Shown here in pieces: positions 44,632 to 54,166 of a stretch of DNA of 64,000 nt. Made by a program: the position numbers and the translations under genes. The DNA is taken from assembly GCF_019209835.1 (NCBI RefSeq), contig NZ_JAHUTS010000003.1:62001-126000 (forward strand), in the 5' to 3' direction. The DNA comes from Enterovibrio paralichthyis (GTDB lineage Bacteria > Pseudomonadota > Gammaproteobacteria > Enterobacterales > Vibrionaceae). A model generated the notes under the pieces. That model was not told where the DNA came from. It made no database searches and saw only the letters and a list, made by a program, of their open reading frames with translations. How positions within the stretch are numbered: position 1 is the first letter of the stretch; every line of letters starts with the position of its first letter.

Positions 44632-45555
44632 ATGTCTTTAGCAACCCGTCTTCTCGCAACTGGCCTTTTGCTGTGCTCAACAACAAGCTGGGCGAGTTCA
44701 TTTTCGCTGCCTATCTGGAAAGAGGAGGCGGAATCCCGTGGCTATGTGTTGCCGAAACCAATCGGTTTGAACCTCAGTTATATGAGCATGGAGCAGGGTA
44801 TCGCGGTCGATTCAATCGCGTTTGACGGGCTGGCTTACAAGACAGATCCAAGCTGGCTGTTCCCTAATGGTCTGAACATTCCTATCGCTCAGGACATGAT
44901 TGATATCAGCGCTGCGCCGGGTCGCCAGAAAAGTGAAGTGCTTTCACTGCGCGCAGATGTGTGGATTTTCCCGTTCCTGAATGTGTACGGCATGGTGGGT
45001 AAGCTGACCGGATATTCAGAAACAGATGTCACCATCGACGGCATCCGTATCTCAGATAAAATTTACCTCGAAAACCCAAACCCTGAAGCGATCCCGTTCC
45101 GTCTGGATCTGGATGGCAACCTCTATGGCGGTGGTTTTGTGCTGGCAGGCGGCTATGGCAACTGGTTTGGTCTGGTTGATGCGAGCTACACCCAAACAGA
45201 ACTGACCGTGGTTGACGGTGCGATCGACGCCATTGTGGTGTCTCCCCGTGTCGGTTACGACTTTACCAAGAAGGGACTGCCGCTTCGTCTGTGGGCTGGC
45301 GCAATGTATCAGGATGTTGAGCAATCGCTCTCTGGCAGCTTGTCCTCGCTGGATTTGCCTGCTGGCCTGTCGGGGCTGCTTGGTAGCGTGAACAAAGATA
45401 ACGAAGGCCGTTTTAACGTTGAACAACGTTTAACCACGCCCTGGAACCCTATCGTCGGCATGCAGTACCAAATTTCACCGAACCTTTATCTGCTCGGCGA
45501 AGTGGGCTTGGGCGATCGTCAGAGCCTGTTCTTAACCGTTGATATGCGCTACTGA
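44632..45555 (+). CDS. Outer-membrane protein, first gene of an envelope operon
   Basis: About 307 aa with a signal peptide (LLATGLLLCSTTSWA|SSFS). The mature chain is a run of amphipathic beta strands (LNVYGMVGKLTGYSETDVTI, YGGGFVLAGGYGNWFGLVDASYTQTEL, VSPRVGYDF, LRLWAGAMYQDVEQSL) ending in an aromatic residue (LTVDMRY), as expected for a beta-barrel. Specific function unknown. Start taken at 44632 from the signal peptide; the frame is open from GTG 44578. Eight nt from the next gene. Confidence 0.75.
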   Translation: MSLATRLLATGLLLCSTTSWASSFSLPIWKEEAESRGYVLPKPIGLNLSYMSMEQGIAVDSIAFDGLAYKTDPSWLFPNGLNIPIAQDMIDISAAPGRQKSEVLSLRADVWIFPFLNVYGMVGKLTGYSETDVTIDGIRISDKIYLENPNPEAIPFRLDLDGNLYGGGFVLAGGYGNWFGLVDASYTQTELTVVDGAIDAIVVSPRVGYDFTKKGLPLRLWAGAMYQDVEQSLSGSLSSLDLPAGLSGLLGSVNKDNEGRFNVEQRLTTPWNPIVGMQYQISPNLYLLGEVGLGDRQSLFLTVDMRY

Positions 45556-45563
45556 GGGGTTCG

Positions 45564-46682
45564 ATGAAAGCCATAACTTCATTGCCTCTGCTGGTGATGT
45601 TGCCGACCGCCGTGTTAGCGCAGGAACAAGAGCAGGATTGGATTGACAACCTGCTGACCGAGCTTGGCTCAAGCGAAACCATCAATGTCGAAGACGGTAT
45701 TGACTGGGGCGTATTACCTGGGCCGTTTGTGAACCCTGAGCAAGGTTTTGGCTTTGGTGTGGCGGCGGTGGGTCTTTATGCGCCGTCAGATTGGGTGGAA
45801 ACAACCCCCTATTCCACGGTGGCGGTGAAATCCTATGTGTCGACGTCAGGCTCTTATGGCCTTGGCGTTGAAAACCGTACCTACCTGAAAGGCGATACCC
45901 TGCGTTTCCTTGCCGATGGCTGGATCAGCCATGCCCCCGGTTATTACTGGGGTGTGGGTAGGGATGCGGCTGAAAACAGCAACAACAAAACCAAGCAACA
46001 GGCGCAGATTTTGCGCGTTACGCCAAAAGTCTCCTACCAGTTCCTGCCGGAAACCTATGCCACGATCGGTTGGGATTTCCAGCGCTATACGGATCAGGAA
46101 TCGGATGGTCCACTGCTGATGGGCGCAGCGCTTGAGGATTCAATCAGCAGTGCTGCTGTGCTCGCGCTGGAATATGACAGCCGGGATTTTGAACCTAATC
46201 CGGAATCGGGTCGCCTGCTGAGTATGGAATGGGCGTCGTACCGTGAGGCATTTGGTTCGGACAACAATTACGACCGCGTCACCCTGAATTACCGCGAGTA
46301 CCAACGCCTGTCGCCGGACAGCATTCTGGCATGGGATGTTTATGGTCAGGGCGTGACCGGCGATGTGCCTTGGTATGCCTATTCCGAGCTTGGCAGCGAC
46401 AAACGGATGCGTGGTTATTACATCGGCCAGTACCGCGATAACTACCAGCTTTCAGCGCAGGTTGAATGGCGACATCAGTTCAATGCCCGGCATGGCATGG
46501 TGACCTGGGTCGGCGCAGGCAATGTGGCCTCCGACGTGGATGGTCTGTTTGACCGCAGCTGGTTGCCCACCGCCGGCATCGGTTATCGGTTTGCGTTCAA
46601 GCCGCGCATTAACGTCCGCTTTGATTTCGGTATCGGGAAAGACAGCAGCGGATTCTATTTCCACATTAACGAAGCATTTTAA
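45564..46682 (+). CDS. BamA/D15-like surface antigen barrel without POTRA domains
   Basis: Protein of 372 aa with a signal peptide (SLPLLVMLPTAVLA|QEQE). The body is a 16-strand-type barrel of the bacterial surface antigen (D15) family: GVLPGPFVNPEQGFGFGVAAVGLY, ALEYDSRDFEPNPESGRLLSMEWASYREAFGSDNNYDRVTLNYREY, and a C-terminal INVRFDFGIGKDSSGFYFHINEAF. SDKRMRGYYIGQYRDN fits the conserved RG-motif loop (VRGY in BamA). It lacks POTRA domains, so it is not BamA or TamA. Middle gene of the operon. Confidence 0.85.
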   Translation: MKAITSLPLLVMLPTAVLAQEQEQDWIDNLLTELGSSETINVEDGIDWGVLPGPFVNPEQGFGFGVAAVGLYAPSDWVETTPYSTVAVKSYVSTSGSYGLGVENRTYLKGDTLRFLADGWISHAPGYYWGVGRDAAENSNNKTKQQAQILRVTPKVSYQFLPETYATIGWDFQRYTDQESDGPLLMGAALEDSISSAAVLALEYDSRDFEPNPESGRLLSMEWASYREAFGSDNNYDRVTLNYREYQRLSPDSILAWDVYGQGVTGDVPWYAYSELGSDKRMRGYYIGQYRDNYQLSAQVEWRHQFNARHGMVTWVGAGNVASDVDGLFDRSWLPTAGIGYRFAFKPRINVRFDFGIGKDSSGFYFHINEAF

Positions 46683-46688
46683 AACCCC

Positions 46689-47774
46689 ATGAGCAAAAGA
46701 GTGATCAGATACAGCCGCGTCTGTCACGCGGTGTTAGGCAGCGCCCTCCTTGCTGTCAGCCATCTTGCATTGGCCGACGCGCCGGTAGGTGTGCGTCCTT
46801 GTTGTGCCTTTGGCAAGGATTTGAAAGCGCAGGTCGGGAATGTCCCTGTGCCGTTCTTTTCGGTCGGAAACGTATTGGCTGCTGATGAGATTGGCAACCA
46901 TATCTATAACGATGGCTCCCAAGGGGTTTCCCGAAGTTTGCTGGGGTTGGGTGATGAGCATAACGGGCTTATTTTCACGACCCAGGGCGGCTTTATTGAT
47001 ACCGCGCATGTGCGGGATACGGCAGACTTCACCTATTACCTGTTTGGGGAAATCCGCCAAAAGCTCGGTACGGACGCGGTTATCACCCTGCCGAACGAAC
47101 TTCGTCAGCGCGCGATTGTGTTGAAGAAAAACACCAAGCCGGAAAATGTCGCGCAAGCGGATTTACTGGCGCTCGATATCGCGGGAGTGATGGCATTCCG
47201 ATTGGCGCAGTGGCATGAAATAGCGCAGTGGTTTGGCATGGAATCGGTGTCCGGATTTAAAGAGTTCGCTTCGGCGTTTTCGCCGGAAGATCTCTATTCG
47301 AATATGCTGGGCGCGACACTGGCGATGGAAGTCTTGCGCCTGCAACCGGATATGGATGTGAAAGCCTTTGGCCGTGAAATGGACAGGGTAACCCAGCGCG
47401 CACTGAAAGCCTTGGGGGCGGTGTCAGCCAGTGAAACCACAACACGTATTGATGCGCTTGATGGCAAATGGTGGGACAGCAGCAAGCGCCTGCCGGATAA
47501 ATGGGTGCTGCGTAAACGTGATTACGATTTGTCCATGTCGCTGTCTCCGAATGGCGTTGCAGATGGCACGATGCTGCAGTTGTCTGAGGATCTGCATGAT
47601 GGCGAAAAGGTATCGGATTGGGCACAGTTTGAATTGCGTAAAACAAGCCTGGATGGCGCGTTTGCGCCGTTGCCGGCAGCGATGAAAGCAATGAACGTGT
47701 GGACACCTGAGCAGTTCCAGCGCATTGCGGATGTCGCAAAGTCTAATGATGCTGCTGCACTGAAAAATCAGTGA
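46689..47774 (+). CDS. DUF4056 periplasmic protein
   Basis: Protein of 361 aa with a signal peptide ending near residue 30 (AVSHLALA|DAPV). The features VRPCCAFG, a hydrolase-like GLIFTTQGGFIDTAHVRDTADFTYYLF and QWHEIAQWFGMESVSGFKEFASAFSPEDLYSNMLG match DUF4056. The H-x-R-D and WHE-x3-W patterns could be catalytic; function unknown. Six nt after the D15-like gene, so it is third in the operon. A strong terminator follows. Confidence 0.85.
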   Translation: MSKRVIRYSRVCHAVLGSALLAVSHLALADAPVGVRPCCAFGKDLKAQVGNVPVPFFSVGNVLAADEIGNHIYNDGSQGVSRSLLGLGDEHNGLIFTTQGGFIDTAHVRDTADFTYYLFGEIRQKLGTDAVITLPNELRQRAIVLKKNTKPENVAQADLLALDIAGVMAFRLAQWHEIAQWFGMESVSGFKEFASAFSPEDLYSNMLGATLAMEVLRLQPDMDVKAFGREMDRVTQRALKALGAVSASETTTRIDALDGKWWDSSKRLPDKWVLRKRDYDLSMSLSPNGVADGTMLQLSEDLHDGEKVSDWAQFELRKTSLDGAFAPLPAAMKAMNVWTPEQFQRIADVAKSNDAAALKNQ

Positions 47775-47797
47775 AAACAGGGAATAACAGATAACCG

Positions 47798-47825
47798 AAG
47801 GGCGCCGCTTGGCGCCCTTTTTGTG
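47798..47825 (+). terminator. Terminator of the outer-membrane operon
   Basis: 9-bp stem AAGGGCGCC (47798-47806) / GGCGCCCTT (47811-47819), GCTT loop, then TTTTGTGTTTT. Confidence 0.9.
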
Positions 47826-47854
47826 TTTTAATCTGCAGATTTTTGTTGCCGGGA

Positions 47855-48214
47855 CTAAAACAGCAGAATGCTGCCCCAGGTAACAACGACCAGCATTAAA
47901 GCCATAAATACGGCAGCAGAGCCGATGTCTTTTGCGCGGCCACTCAGTTCATGGCGTTCAGGGCCAATACGGTCGACCACGGCTTCAATCGCCGAGTTAA
48001 CAAGCTCCACAATCACCACCACAAACAGGGTTGCAATCATCAGCAGTTGTTCAAGGTGTGTCACTGGCAAAAAGAAAGAGATGGTTGTCATTACCACCAG
48101 CAGTACCGCTTCCTGACGGAAAGCGGCTTCATTGCGCCATGCAGCTTTAAGCCCTTGAAAGGAATAGCCGGTTGCATCCACGATGCGTTTCAGCCCAGTG
48201 GCATTGGGTTTCAT
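47855..48214 (-). CDS. dgkA: Diacylglycerol kinase DgkA
   Basis: Protein of 119 aa, usual size. Three membrane helices, the N-terminal amphipathic NEAAFRQE and the catalytic block VELVNSAIEAVVDRIGPERHELSGRAKDIGSAAV; Glu70 aligns with the catalytic Glu69 of E. coli. It returns diacylglycerol, a by-product of glycan-lipid transfer, to phosphatidate. Monocistronic, convergent with the outer-membrane operon. Confidence 0.95.
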   Translation of the reverse strand: MKPNATGLKRIVDATGYSFQGLKAAWRNEAAFRQEAVLLVVMTTISFFLPVTHLEQLLMIATLFVVVIVELVNSAIEAVVDRIGPERHELSGRAKDIGSAAVFMALMLVVVTWGSILLF

Positions 48215-48513
48215 GTTCTTGTTCTCGCCGGTGTCATTGATTAATCAGGTCGCATATTGTGAGGCTTAACGTCATAAATTTCTATGTTTTAGAGAGGCTT
48301 TCTCCGTTGTGACCGGTTGTTTTTTCAGTCTATTGACTGCCTGCCAGTGGGGCGAATTTGAACCTGCCTCCGAACGCTTCATTTTTATGCCTGACAACTG
48401 TCTGCTGCTTTTCTCTCAATTAAGTACTATTTCACCTATTTTCCTGACCTTGGAGCGCACATCAGCATCAGATTCGACGAGTATTGATAAAACGCTCCCC
48501 GAAAAGGAATACG

Positions 48514-49338
48514 ATGATGGTGACACAAGGTAAACGATGGATATTGTGGTGCTTTGCGCTGATGTTTGCAGCGTCAAGTCAGGCGGCGGTTTCTGATAAA
48601 TCCCTGAATGAATTGCTCTCTGCCTCAGGTGTCGAGCAAATGGTGAACGAGTTTCCGCAAACCGTAAAACTGGGGCTGGTGGAAGCATTTAAACAGCAGC
48701 CGGATACGTCCCAAAAAGAAGTGGATGACATGATCCGTGCGATGGATGAAACCATCGTGCCGGAGCAAATTATTGCTGAAATCAAGCAATCCCTGTCCGA
48801 AAAGCTTAGCGACGCTGAGGTTTCAAGTCTGCTGGCTTGGTATCGCTCACCTCTTGGCCGCGCTTTTACCGAAGCGGAATCCAACAGCAGTACGGAAGAA
48901 GCCTTCGCGGCCATGTCTCAGGAAGCTCCGGCATTGTTAAAGCGTAAAGCGCTGATGGATCAGGTTGGACAGATTGAAACCTTGATGGATTTGACCACCC
49001 TAACTGTAGACTTCTTCGAGAAAGTACAGCTCGCGGTGTTTGCCGGTTTGATGTCTGTAATGGAGCCGCAAGCCCCGGTAGGGCTGGAAGTGATGCAAAA
49101 AGAGCTCGATGCGGTGCGCAAACAGTCTGAAGCCAATGTTGAGCAGATGATGAAAGTGTCGCTGGCGTATGCCTATAAGGATTTCACGCCGGAGGAAATG
49201 GATAAGTACATTGCCTTCCTCTCAACGCCGGAAGCGAAAAAGTTCAACCTGACAGCCACACAAAGCATGTTCAACAGCCTGGAAAAAAGCTTTCATAACT
49301 GGGCGAAGAAAATGGGCGCTGACGTCGACGAGGTCTAG
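48514..49338 (+). CDS. Secreted DUF2059-like helical protein
   Basis: About 274 aa with a signal peptide (WILWCFALMFAASSQA|AVSD). The mature part is nearly all helical (VDDMIRAMDETIVPEQIIAEIKQSLSEKLSDAEVSSLLAWYRSPLGRAF; YKDFTPEEMDKYIAFLSTPEAKKFN). The motifs LSDAEVSSLLAWYRSPLGRAF and FTPEEMDKYIAFLSTPEAKKF are the repeated DUF2059-type unit. Function unknown. AAAGGA lies 6 nt before ATG 48514. Confidence 0.75.
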   Translation: MMVTQGKRWILWCFALMFAASSQAAVSDKSLNELLSASGVEQMVNEFPQTVKLGLVEAFKQQPDTSQKEVDDMIRAMDETIVPEQIIAEIKQSLSEKLSDAEVSSLLAWYRSPLGRAFTEAESNSSTEEAFAAMSQEAPALLKRKALMDQVGQIETLMDLTTLTVDFFEKVQLAVFAGLMSVMEPQAPVGLEVMQKELDAVRKQSEANVEQMMKVSLAYAYKDFTPEEMDKYIAFLSTPEAKKFNLTATQSMFNSLEKSFHNWAKKMGADVDEV

Positions 49339-49359
49339 CCTTGGGAGCGTTGTGCACAA

Positions 49360-49390
49360 AAAAGCGCTGCCTCGTGCAGCGCTTTTGTTT
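49360..49390. terminator. Bidirectional terminator between DUF2059 and glutaredoxin genes
   Basis: 11-bp stem AAAAGCGCTGC (49360-49370) / GCAGCGCTTTT (49376-49386) with T on both sides. Confidence 0.88.
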
Positions 49391-49419
49391 TCCTACCTCG
49401 GCGTGGGCTTATGCGCGAA

Positions 49420-49683
49420 TTACTGCGCAAAGTTGTCGCGGAAGTAGTCGATGATATCGTCCGACTCATACATCCATTCCACCGAACCATCTTCATGGTC
49501 AATACGCAGGCAAGGCACCATGCTGCGGCCGCCACCGTTGATCAGTGCCTGTCGTGCCTCCGGATCCCTAACGGTATCGACCATTTCAATTTTAAGCTGC
49601 ATGGCTTGCAGCGCTGAGCGCACCTTCACGCAAAACGGGCAGTATGGGCTTTGGTACAGGCTGTGTGCACTTAGTGGTGGCAT
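49420..49683 (-). CDS. Glutaredoxin-like protein
   Basis: Protein of 87 aa with a thioredoxin fold. The redox motif CPFC is in SPYCPFCVKVRSAL; MVPCLRIDHEDG supplies the cis-Pro and ESDDIIDYFRDNF the C-terminal helix. It belongs to the glutaredoxin / glutathione S-transferase N-domain group. Probably a small dithiol oxidoreductase in the cytoplasm. Single gene. Confidence 0.88.
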   Translation of the reverse strand: MPPLSAHSLYQSPYCPFCVKVRSALQAMQLKIEMVDTVRDPEARQALINGGGRSMVPCLRIDHEDGSVEWMYESDDIIDYFRDNFAQ

Positions 49684-49781
49684 GGCATATTCCTTACAAC
49701 ATCAAATGAAATAGACACCCACTCCACCGCAATTGAGGTTCTGGATAGGGCGCCGGAATGTTACCAGAAAGTGTACGGCCG

Positions 49782-52700
49782 TTAATCCTGTTTCATCGAT
49801 AGCGTGAGCGAATAGCGGTAAAACGAATCGTCCAGCAGATATTCCGGGTGCACGCTCGGGCTCCATGAATCATCGCCGCCCACGCCCATGTGGTAGCCGT
49901 CGATACGCAAATACAGGTAATCGTCTGCCTCCAACTCATGCTGGTGGCGGGCATTTTTGAGTGAATCCTGGCTGTAGCGGCTGACAGAAAAATGGAACAG
50001 GCCTTCAATACGCAGGTTGTCGATATCCAGCTGGCGCACATCGCAGCGCAGGCCGTTTTCGGTCGGGAAGATATACGGCGTGTGCATATCTTCGATGCTG
50101 GCAATGTAGCGGCTAACCATGGCTGAGGCTTTGCGATCCGGGTAGTTTTCATGGGGGCCGCGGCCAAACCAGCAGATACAGTCGGTATCGGGGATCACCA
50201 GTTCCATCCCAATGCGCGGCAATGCGGGCATGTCCTGCGCCACGTGCACGTTTACGGTCAAGTCGATAGTGCCGTCCAAATCCACTTCGTAGCGCCAGAG
50301 GGTGCTGATCACCATGGTGCCGCCAATGAAATAGCCATGGTGAGAGCGGATCTGCACCGTATCTGAAAGCACGTCGACGGTATTGAACAAGTTTTCATGG
50401 CGCAGCTCGTACAGTCCGGCGTTTTGCCATTTGGTGAACCAGGCATTGGGGTCGGGCTTGTCTGCTTCGCTGGCGCCGATATCGTTGTCGATGGGCGGGC
50501 GGACAAAATTATCGGTCGGTGCACACAGCAGTTGCTCTTCGCCATTGATCAGCCAGTGCACCAGATGGCCGCTCTGCTTATCAAAACCCAGCTCAAAGGT
50601 GTCACCGCGGATAGTCCAGAGATCTGGCTCTTCCAACACCTCTGGCAACCTGTCCGGTGCCACAGCCGGCGCGGTAAGCGCTCGGTACACCGGCAGCGTC
50701 AGTTGCGACCAGCCAATTACCGTTCCGGCCGGTGCCCAGTCTTCGTCCTTGGCGAGCACCACTTCAAGGTTGAGGAAGTATTCCGCGTTGTGTTTGGGGT
50801 AGGGCATGGCACTCATCAGTTTGCACTGGGTTTCACGGCCAAGGTGCAATGACAGCGGCTCCTCGCCACTGGCTTCCTGTTTACCGTTGCCCTGCACTGA
50901 CCAGCGAAGGGTGAGGTGCTGCGGTGGATGGAACAGGTATTCGTGTCTTACGGTGACCATCAGCGGGTACGTGCCATCCAGCGTGTAGTGGAAGCGCTGT
51001 TGATGGTATTTGGCTTCAAAAGCTGCCGGGTGCGGCGTTCTGTCTGGAAACATCAGGCCATTGATGCAGAATTGGCGATCGTTGGGGGTATCGCCGAAAT
51101 CACCGCCATATCCCCAGACTTTGCCTGCGTCGCTGTCGTAGAGCAGCCCCTGATCGACCCAGTCCCAAATGAAGCCGCCTTGCAATCTGGGATAACGGCG
51201 GAACGCCTGCCAGTATTTATCGAAACTGCCAAGGCTGTTACCCATGGCGTGGGCGTATTCGCACAGGATCAAAGGGCGGTTTTCATTGGGCAGACCAATC
51301 CATTTGGACAATGCCCATTTGGGCAGCGCCAGTTCTTCCTGATCCTGCTCAACGCGGGCGTACATCGGGCAAATAATGTCGGTGGCGGCAGTGTCTGCTC
51401 CACCCCCTTCGTATTGCACCGGACGTGAAGGGTCGCGCAGCTTGAGCCATTGGTACATGGCGTGATGGTTACTGCCAATGCCGGATTCATTGCCGAGCGA
51501 CCAGATAATCACGCAGGGGTGGTTTTTATCCCGCTCGTACATGCCGGTGACGCGCTCCATATAAGCGGTGAGCCACTGGTTATCGTCCGAGAGTTGGCAC
51601 ATAGGCACCAGCCCGTGGGTTTCAATGTTGGCTTCGTCGACCACATACAGGCCAAGGCGGTCGCACAGGTTGTAAAACGCCGGATGGTTCGGATAGTGCG
51701 CGTTTCTCACGGCATTGAAATTGAATTGCTTAATCAGTTTCAAATCATGCTCTATGGCGCTGACAGATTGGGCATAGCCATGACGGGGGTCGAACTCATG
51801 GCGGTTCACACCGCGGATCAAGGCGGGCTTTTCATTGATGCGCAGTATGCCATCCTGAATAGAAACCTGACGGAAGCCGGTGTTACACGCTTCGATGTCC
51901 AGTATTTCACCGTTGTCGTCGAGCAGGGTAAGCACCAGACGGTAAAGGTGCGGTTTTTCGTCACTCCAAATCGTCGGGTTCAGGATTTTGATGGTGTGCG
52001 TGTGCCGGTTTTTCCAGCTGCCACGCTCGTCCACCGGCCGGGTATTGGACTGGGCGAACATTTCGCCGCTGATGTCCTGACCGTCCTCAAAAAGCTGGGC
52101 CACGAGTTGAGTGCCGTCTTCGCCACTGGTGCGGGTTGTGACCGTGAGAATACCCAGCTGGTGATGGGAGTCGAGACTGGCGCGGACACTGAAATCTTCA
52201 ATCGCACTGTGGGGTTTGTGGCACAGGGTGACATCGCGGAAGATCCCGCTGAGCCACCACATATCCTGATCTTCAAGATAACTGCCGTCACTCCAGCGCA
52301 GTACAACAGCGGTGAGCTGGTTTTCACCCAGCGAGATAAACGAAGAAAGGTCAAACTCTGCCGGTAACCGGCTGTCCTGGCTGTAGCCGACAAAATGGCC
52401 GTTACACCACAGGTAAAATGCAGCGCTGACCCCGTCAAAACAGATGCGTGTGTAGCCGCGTTGCCACACGTCAGAAATATTGAAAGTCGTCCGGTATACC
52501 CCAGTCGGGTTGTGTGAAGGCACCTTGGGCGGTGTCGGTTCAAAGGGGTACTGGATATTGGTGTAGATAGGGTTGTCGTCGGTATCTTGCAGTTGCCAGT
52601 TGGATGGAACAGCGATGTTTTGCCAGCTGTCATCGTTGAACTCTTTGCACACTACTTCGGAAGGCACTTCCTCCGGTTTTTGATAGATAGCGAACCTCCA

Positions 52701-52877
52701 CAACCCGTTCAGGAAAATACGGTTGCGTGAAACAGGAATGGCGTTGTCGGCATCGTCCAACGCGGCTTCAACGCTGGGATAAGAGGCAAGCGGGCAATGG
52801 GCTGGAAGACGGTTTAACTGCGTGACCGAAGGGTCTTCCCAATGACGTTGACGGATCAGTGCTGCGTATCGTGTCAT
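49782..52877 (-). CDS. lacZ: Beta-galactosidase (GH2, LacZ)
   Basis: Protein of 1031 aa (E. coli LacZ 1024). The GH2 layout is sugar-binding, immunoglobulin-like, TIM barrel and C-terminal beta-sandwich domains. Acid/base Glu464 is in LGNESGIGSNHHAMYQW and nucleophile Glu540 in LILCEYAHAMGNS. Other LacZ blocks are NWQLQDTDDNPIYTNIQYPF, RGVNRHEFDPRHG and WDWVDQGL. It hydrolyses lactose or other beta-galactosides in the cytoplasm. It lies 262 nt downstream of the GalR-like gene on the same strand and opposite the ABC importer. Confidence 0.97.
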   Translation of the reverse strand: MTRYAALIRQRHWEDPSVTQLNRLPAHCPLASYPSVEAALDDADNAIPVSRNRIFLNGLWRFAIYQKPEEVPSEVVCKEFNDDSWQNIAVPSNWQLQDTDDNPIYTNIQYPFEPTPPKVPSHNPTGVYRTTFNISDVWQRGYTRICFDGVSAAFYLWCNGHFVGYSQDSRLPAEFDLSSFISLGENQLTAVVLRWSDGSYLEDQDMWWLSGIFRDVTLCHKPHSAIEDFSVRASLDSHHQLGILTVTTRTSGEDGTQLVAQLFEDGQDISGEMFAQSNTRPVDERGSWKNRHTHTIKILNPTIWSDEKPHLYRLVLTLLDDNGEILDIEACNTGFRQVSIQDGILRINEKPALIRGVNRHEFDPRHGYAQSVSAIEHDLKLIKQFNFNAVRNAHYPNHPAFYNLCDRLGLYVVDEANIETHGLVPMCQLSDDNQWLTAYMERVTGMYERDKNHPCVIIWSLGNESGIGSNHHAMYQWLKLRDPSRPVQYEGGGADTAATDIICPMYARVEQDQEELALPKWALSKWIGLPNENRPLILCEYAHAMGNSLGSFDKYWQAFRRYPRLQGGFIWDWVDQGLLYDSDAGKVWGYGGDFGDTPNDRQFCINGLMFPDRTPHPAAFEAKYHQQRFHYTLDGTYPLMVTVRHEYLFHPPQHLTLRWSVQGNGKQEASGEEPLSLHLGRETQCKLMSAMPYPKHNAEYFLNLEVVLAKDEDWAPAGTVIGWSQLTLPVYRALTAPAVAPDRLPEVLEEPDLWTIRGDTFELGFDKQSGHLVHWLINGEEQLLCAPTDNFVRPPIDNDIGASEADKPDPNAWFTKWQNAGLYELRHENLFNTVDVLSDTVQIRSHHGYFIGGTMVISTLWRYEVDLDGTIDLTVNVHVAQDMPALPRIGMELVIPDTDCICWFGRGPHENYPDRKASAMVSRYIASIEDMHTPYIFPTENGLRCDVRQLDIDNLRIEGLFHFSVSRYSQDSLKNARHQHELEADDYLYLRIDGYHMGVGGDDSWSPSVHPEYLLDDSFYRYSLTLSMKQD

Positions 52878-53139
52878 GTTGCTTGTCTCTTCTGGTGTGT
52901 GAACCGGGCCATGACTAGGTGGATCTGGCTATTAGAAAACAGCGAAATAGCAAGTCAGGTACAAAGACATCAACATGGCGTTTTATGGTTTACCCGAAAC
53001 ACACGGTGCCCTTGAAAGGGTATGCCGTTGTCGGGGTGTGATACTGGAAAGTTTAGACCAAATTGGTTTTCTACAAAGCGGCGCTTTCGGTGAAAGGTGA
53101 TTCTTTGACGCAGGCATTCAGTTGTTTCAAAGAGAAAAA

Positions 53140-54165
53140 TCAGTTGTCTGTGGCCGGAGAAGAAACGGAGTCGCGCAACACCAGGCTGGGCTTGTAGTTG
53201 CTGTCCAAGGCGGGGGCGGGTTGGTTGTCGGCAAGCGATATCGCGAGGGTAGCGGCTTTGGCAGCCATCTCTTCAATCGGGTAACGAACCGTCGTCAGTT
53301 TAGGGTACATGTAGCGGGCAATGGCACTGTTATCGAACCCGACAACAGAGACCTCTTGCGGAACATGGATTTTGCGCTCAGTGAGCAGGGAAACTGCGCC
53401 GGCTGCCATTACATCGTTGTAGCAAAACACGGCGGTGACAGACGGCATCTTTTCAAGCAGCGAAGCCATAGCCAGCTCACCGCCGGTTTCATCCGGAATG
53501 CCTTGCGCCGCGCAGCGCGTTTCGTCCGTACCGGATTCGCACAGCAGACCGTGGGCTTTCAGGGCATCATGAAAGCCATGATATCGCTGCTCGGTATCTT
53601 CAATGCCGTGGTTGGAACCCAGATATCCTATGTGTTTATGCCCTTTGCCAATCAGGTGTTCGGTAGCGAGATACGCGCCGTGGTAGTTATCAAGATAAAT
53701 GCAGCGACCTGCCAGACCGGGAATATGGCGGTTGATAAACACCACGGCGCTGTGTTCTTCCGCGTACTTTCTCAGGGTGTCATCATCCAGTGCTTTGCTG
53801 TGGATGATGAGCGATCCCACCTGATTCTGGATCAGGGATTCGATGGTCTGTTTTTCCCGCTCGGCGTTGTGATAACCATTGCCAATCAAGACGTGATAGC
53901 CCTGAGCGTGGGCAATGGTATCGACATGCTTAACCAGAGTGCCGAAAAAGGGGTCGGCAACGTCAGCCACCACCACGCCAATGGCGCGGTTCTTTTTGGT
54001 GACCAAGGTGCGAGCGGCGGCGTTGGGGCGGTAACCGAGCTGTTGCATGGTTTTCTTCACCAGCGCCACGGTATCGGGACGGGTCTGTGGCGACCCGTTG
54101 ATCACCCGCGAGACAGTGGCTACCGATACCCCGGCAACACGCGCAACATCCTTGATGGTCGCCAT
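53140..54165 (-). CDS. galR: LacI-family repressor, GalR-like
   Basis: Protein of 341 aa. The N-terminal HTH is TIKDVARVAGVSVATVSRVINGS and the hinge is PNAAARTL. The periplasmic-binding-protein-like body shares long stretches with E. coli GalR: ADVADPFFGTLVK, LLIGNGYHN-type GNGYHNAEREKQTIESLI, GYLGSNHGIEDTEQRYHG, CYNDVMAAGA and LTTVRYPIEEMA. It should bind galactose or a galactoside and release operators between the divergent genes. It follows the ABC ATPase by one base. Confidence 0.88.
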   Translation of the reverse strand: MATIKDVARVAGVSVATVSRVINGSPQTRPDTVALVKKTMQQLGYRPNAAARTLVTKKNRAIGVVVADVADPFFGTLVKHVDTIAHAQGYHVLIGNGYHNAEREKQTIESLIQNQVGSLIIHSKALDDDTLRKYAEEHSAVVFINRHIPGLAGRCIYLDNYHGAYLATEHLIGKGHKHIGYLGSNHGIEDTEQRYHGFHDALKAHGLLCESGTDETRCAAQGIPDETGGELAMASLLEKMPSVTAVFCYNDVMAAGAVSLLTERKIHVPQEVSVVGFDNSAIARYMYPKLTTVRYPIEEMAAKAATLAISLADNQPAPALDSNYKPSLVLRDSVSSPATDN

Positions 54166-54166
54166 A

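Noticed and set aside
45564..46682. BamA or TamA
   Set aside because: No POTRA domains precede the barrel and the gene is not in the bam or tam context.
52878..53139. Palindromic GTTT...AAAC stretch near 52988 and ACCAAATTGGT near 53058 as lacZ operators
   Set aside because: The symmetry is weak or in the wrong orientation for the LacI-family pattern seen at 55412; not called.
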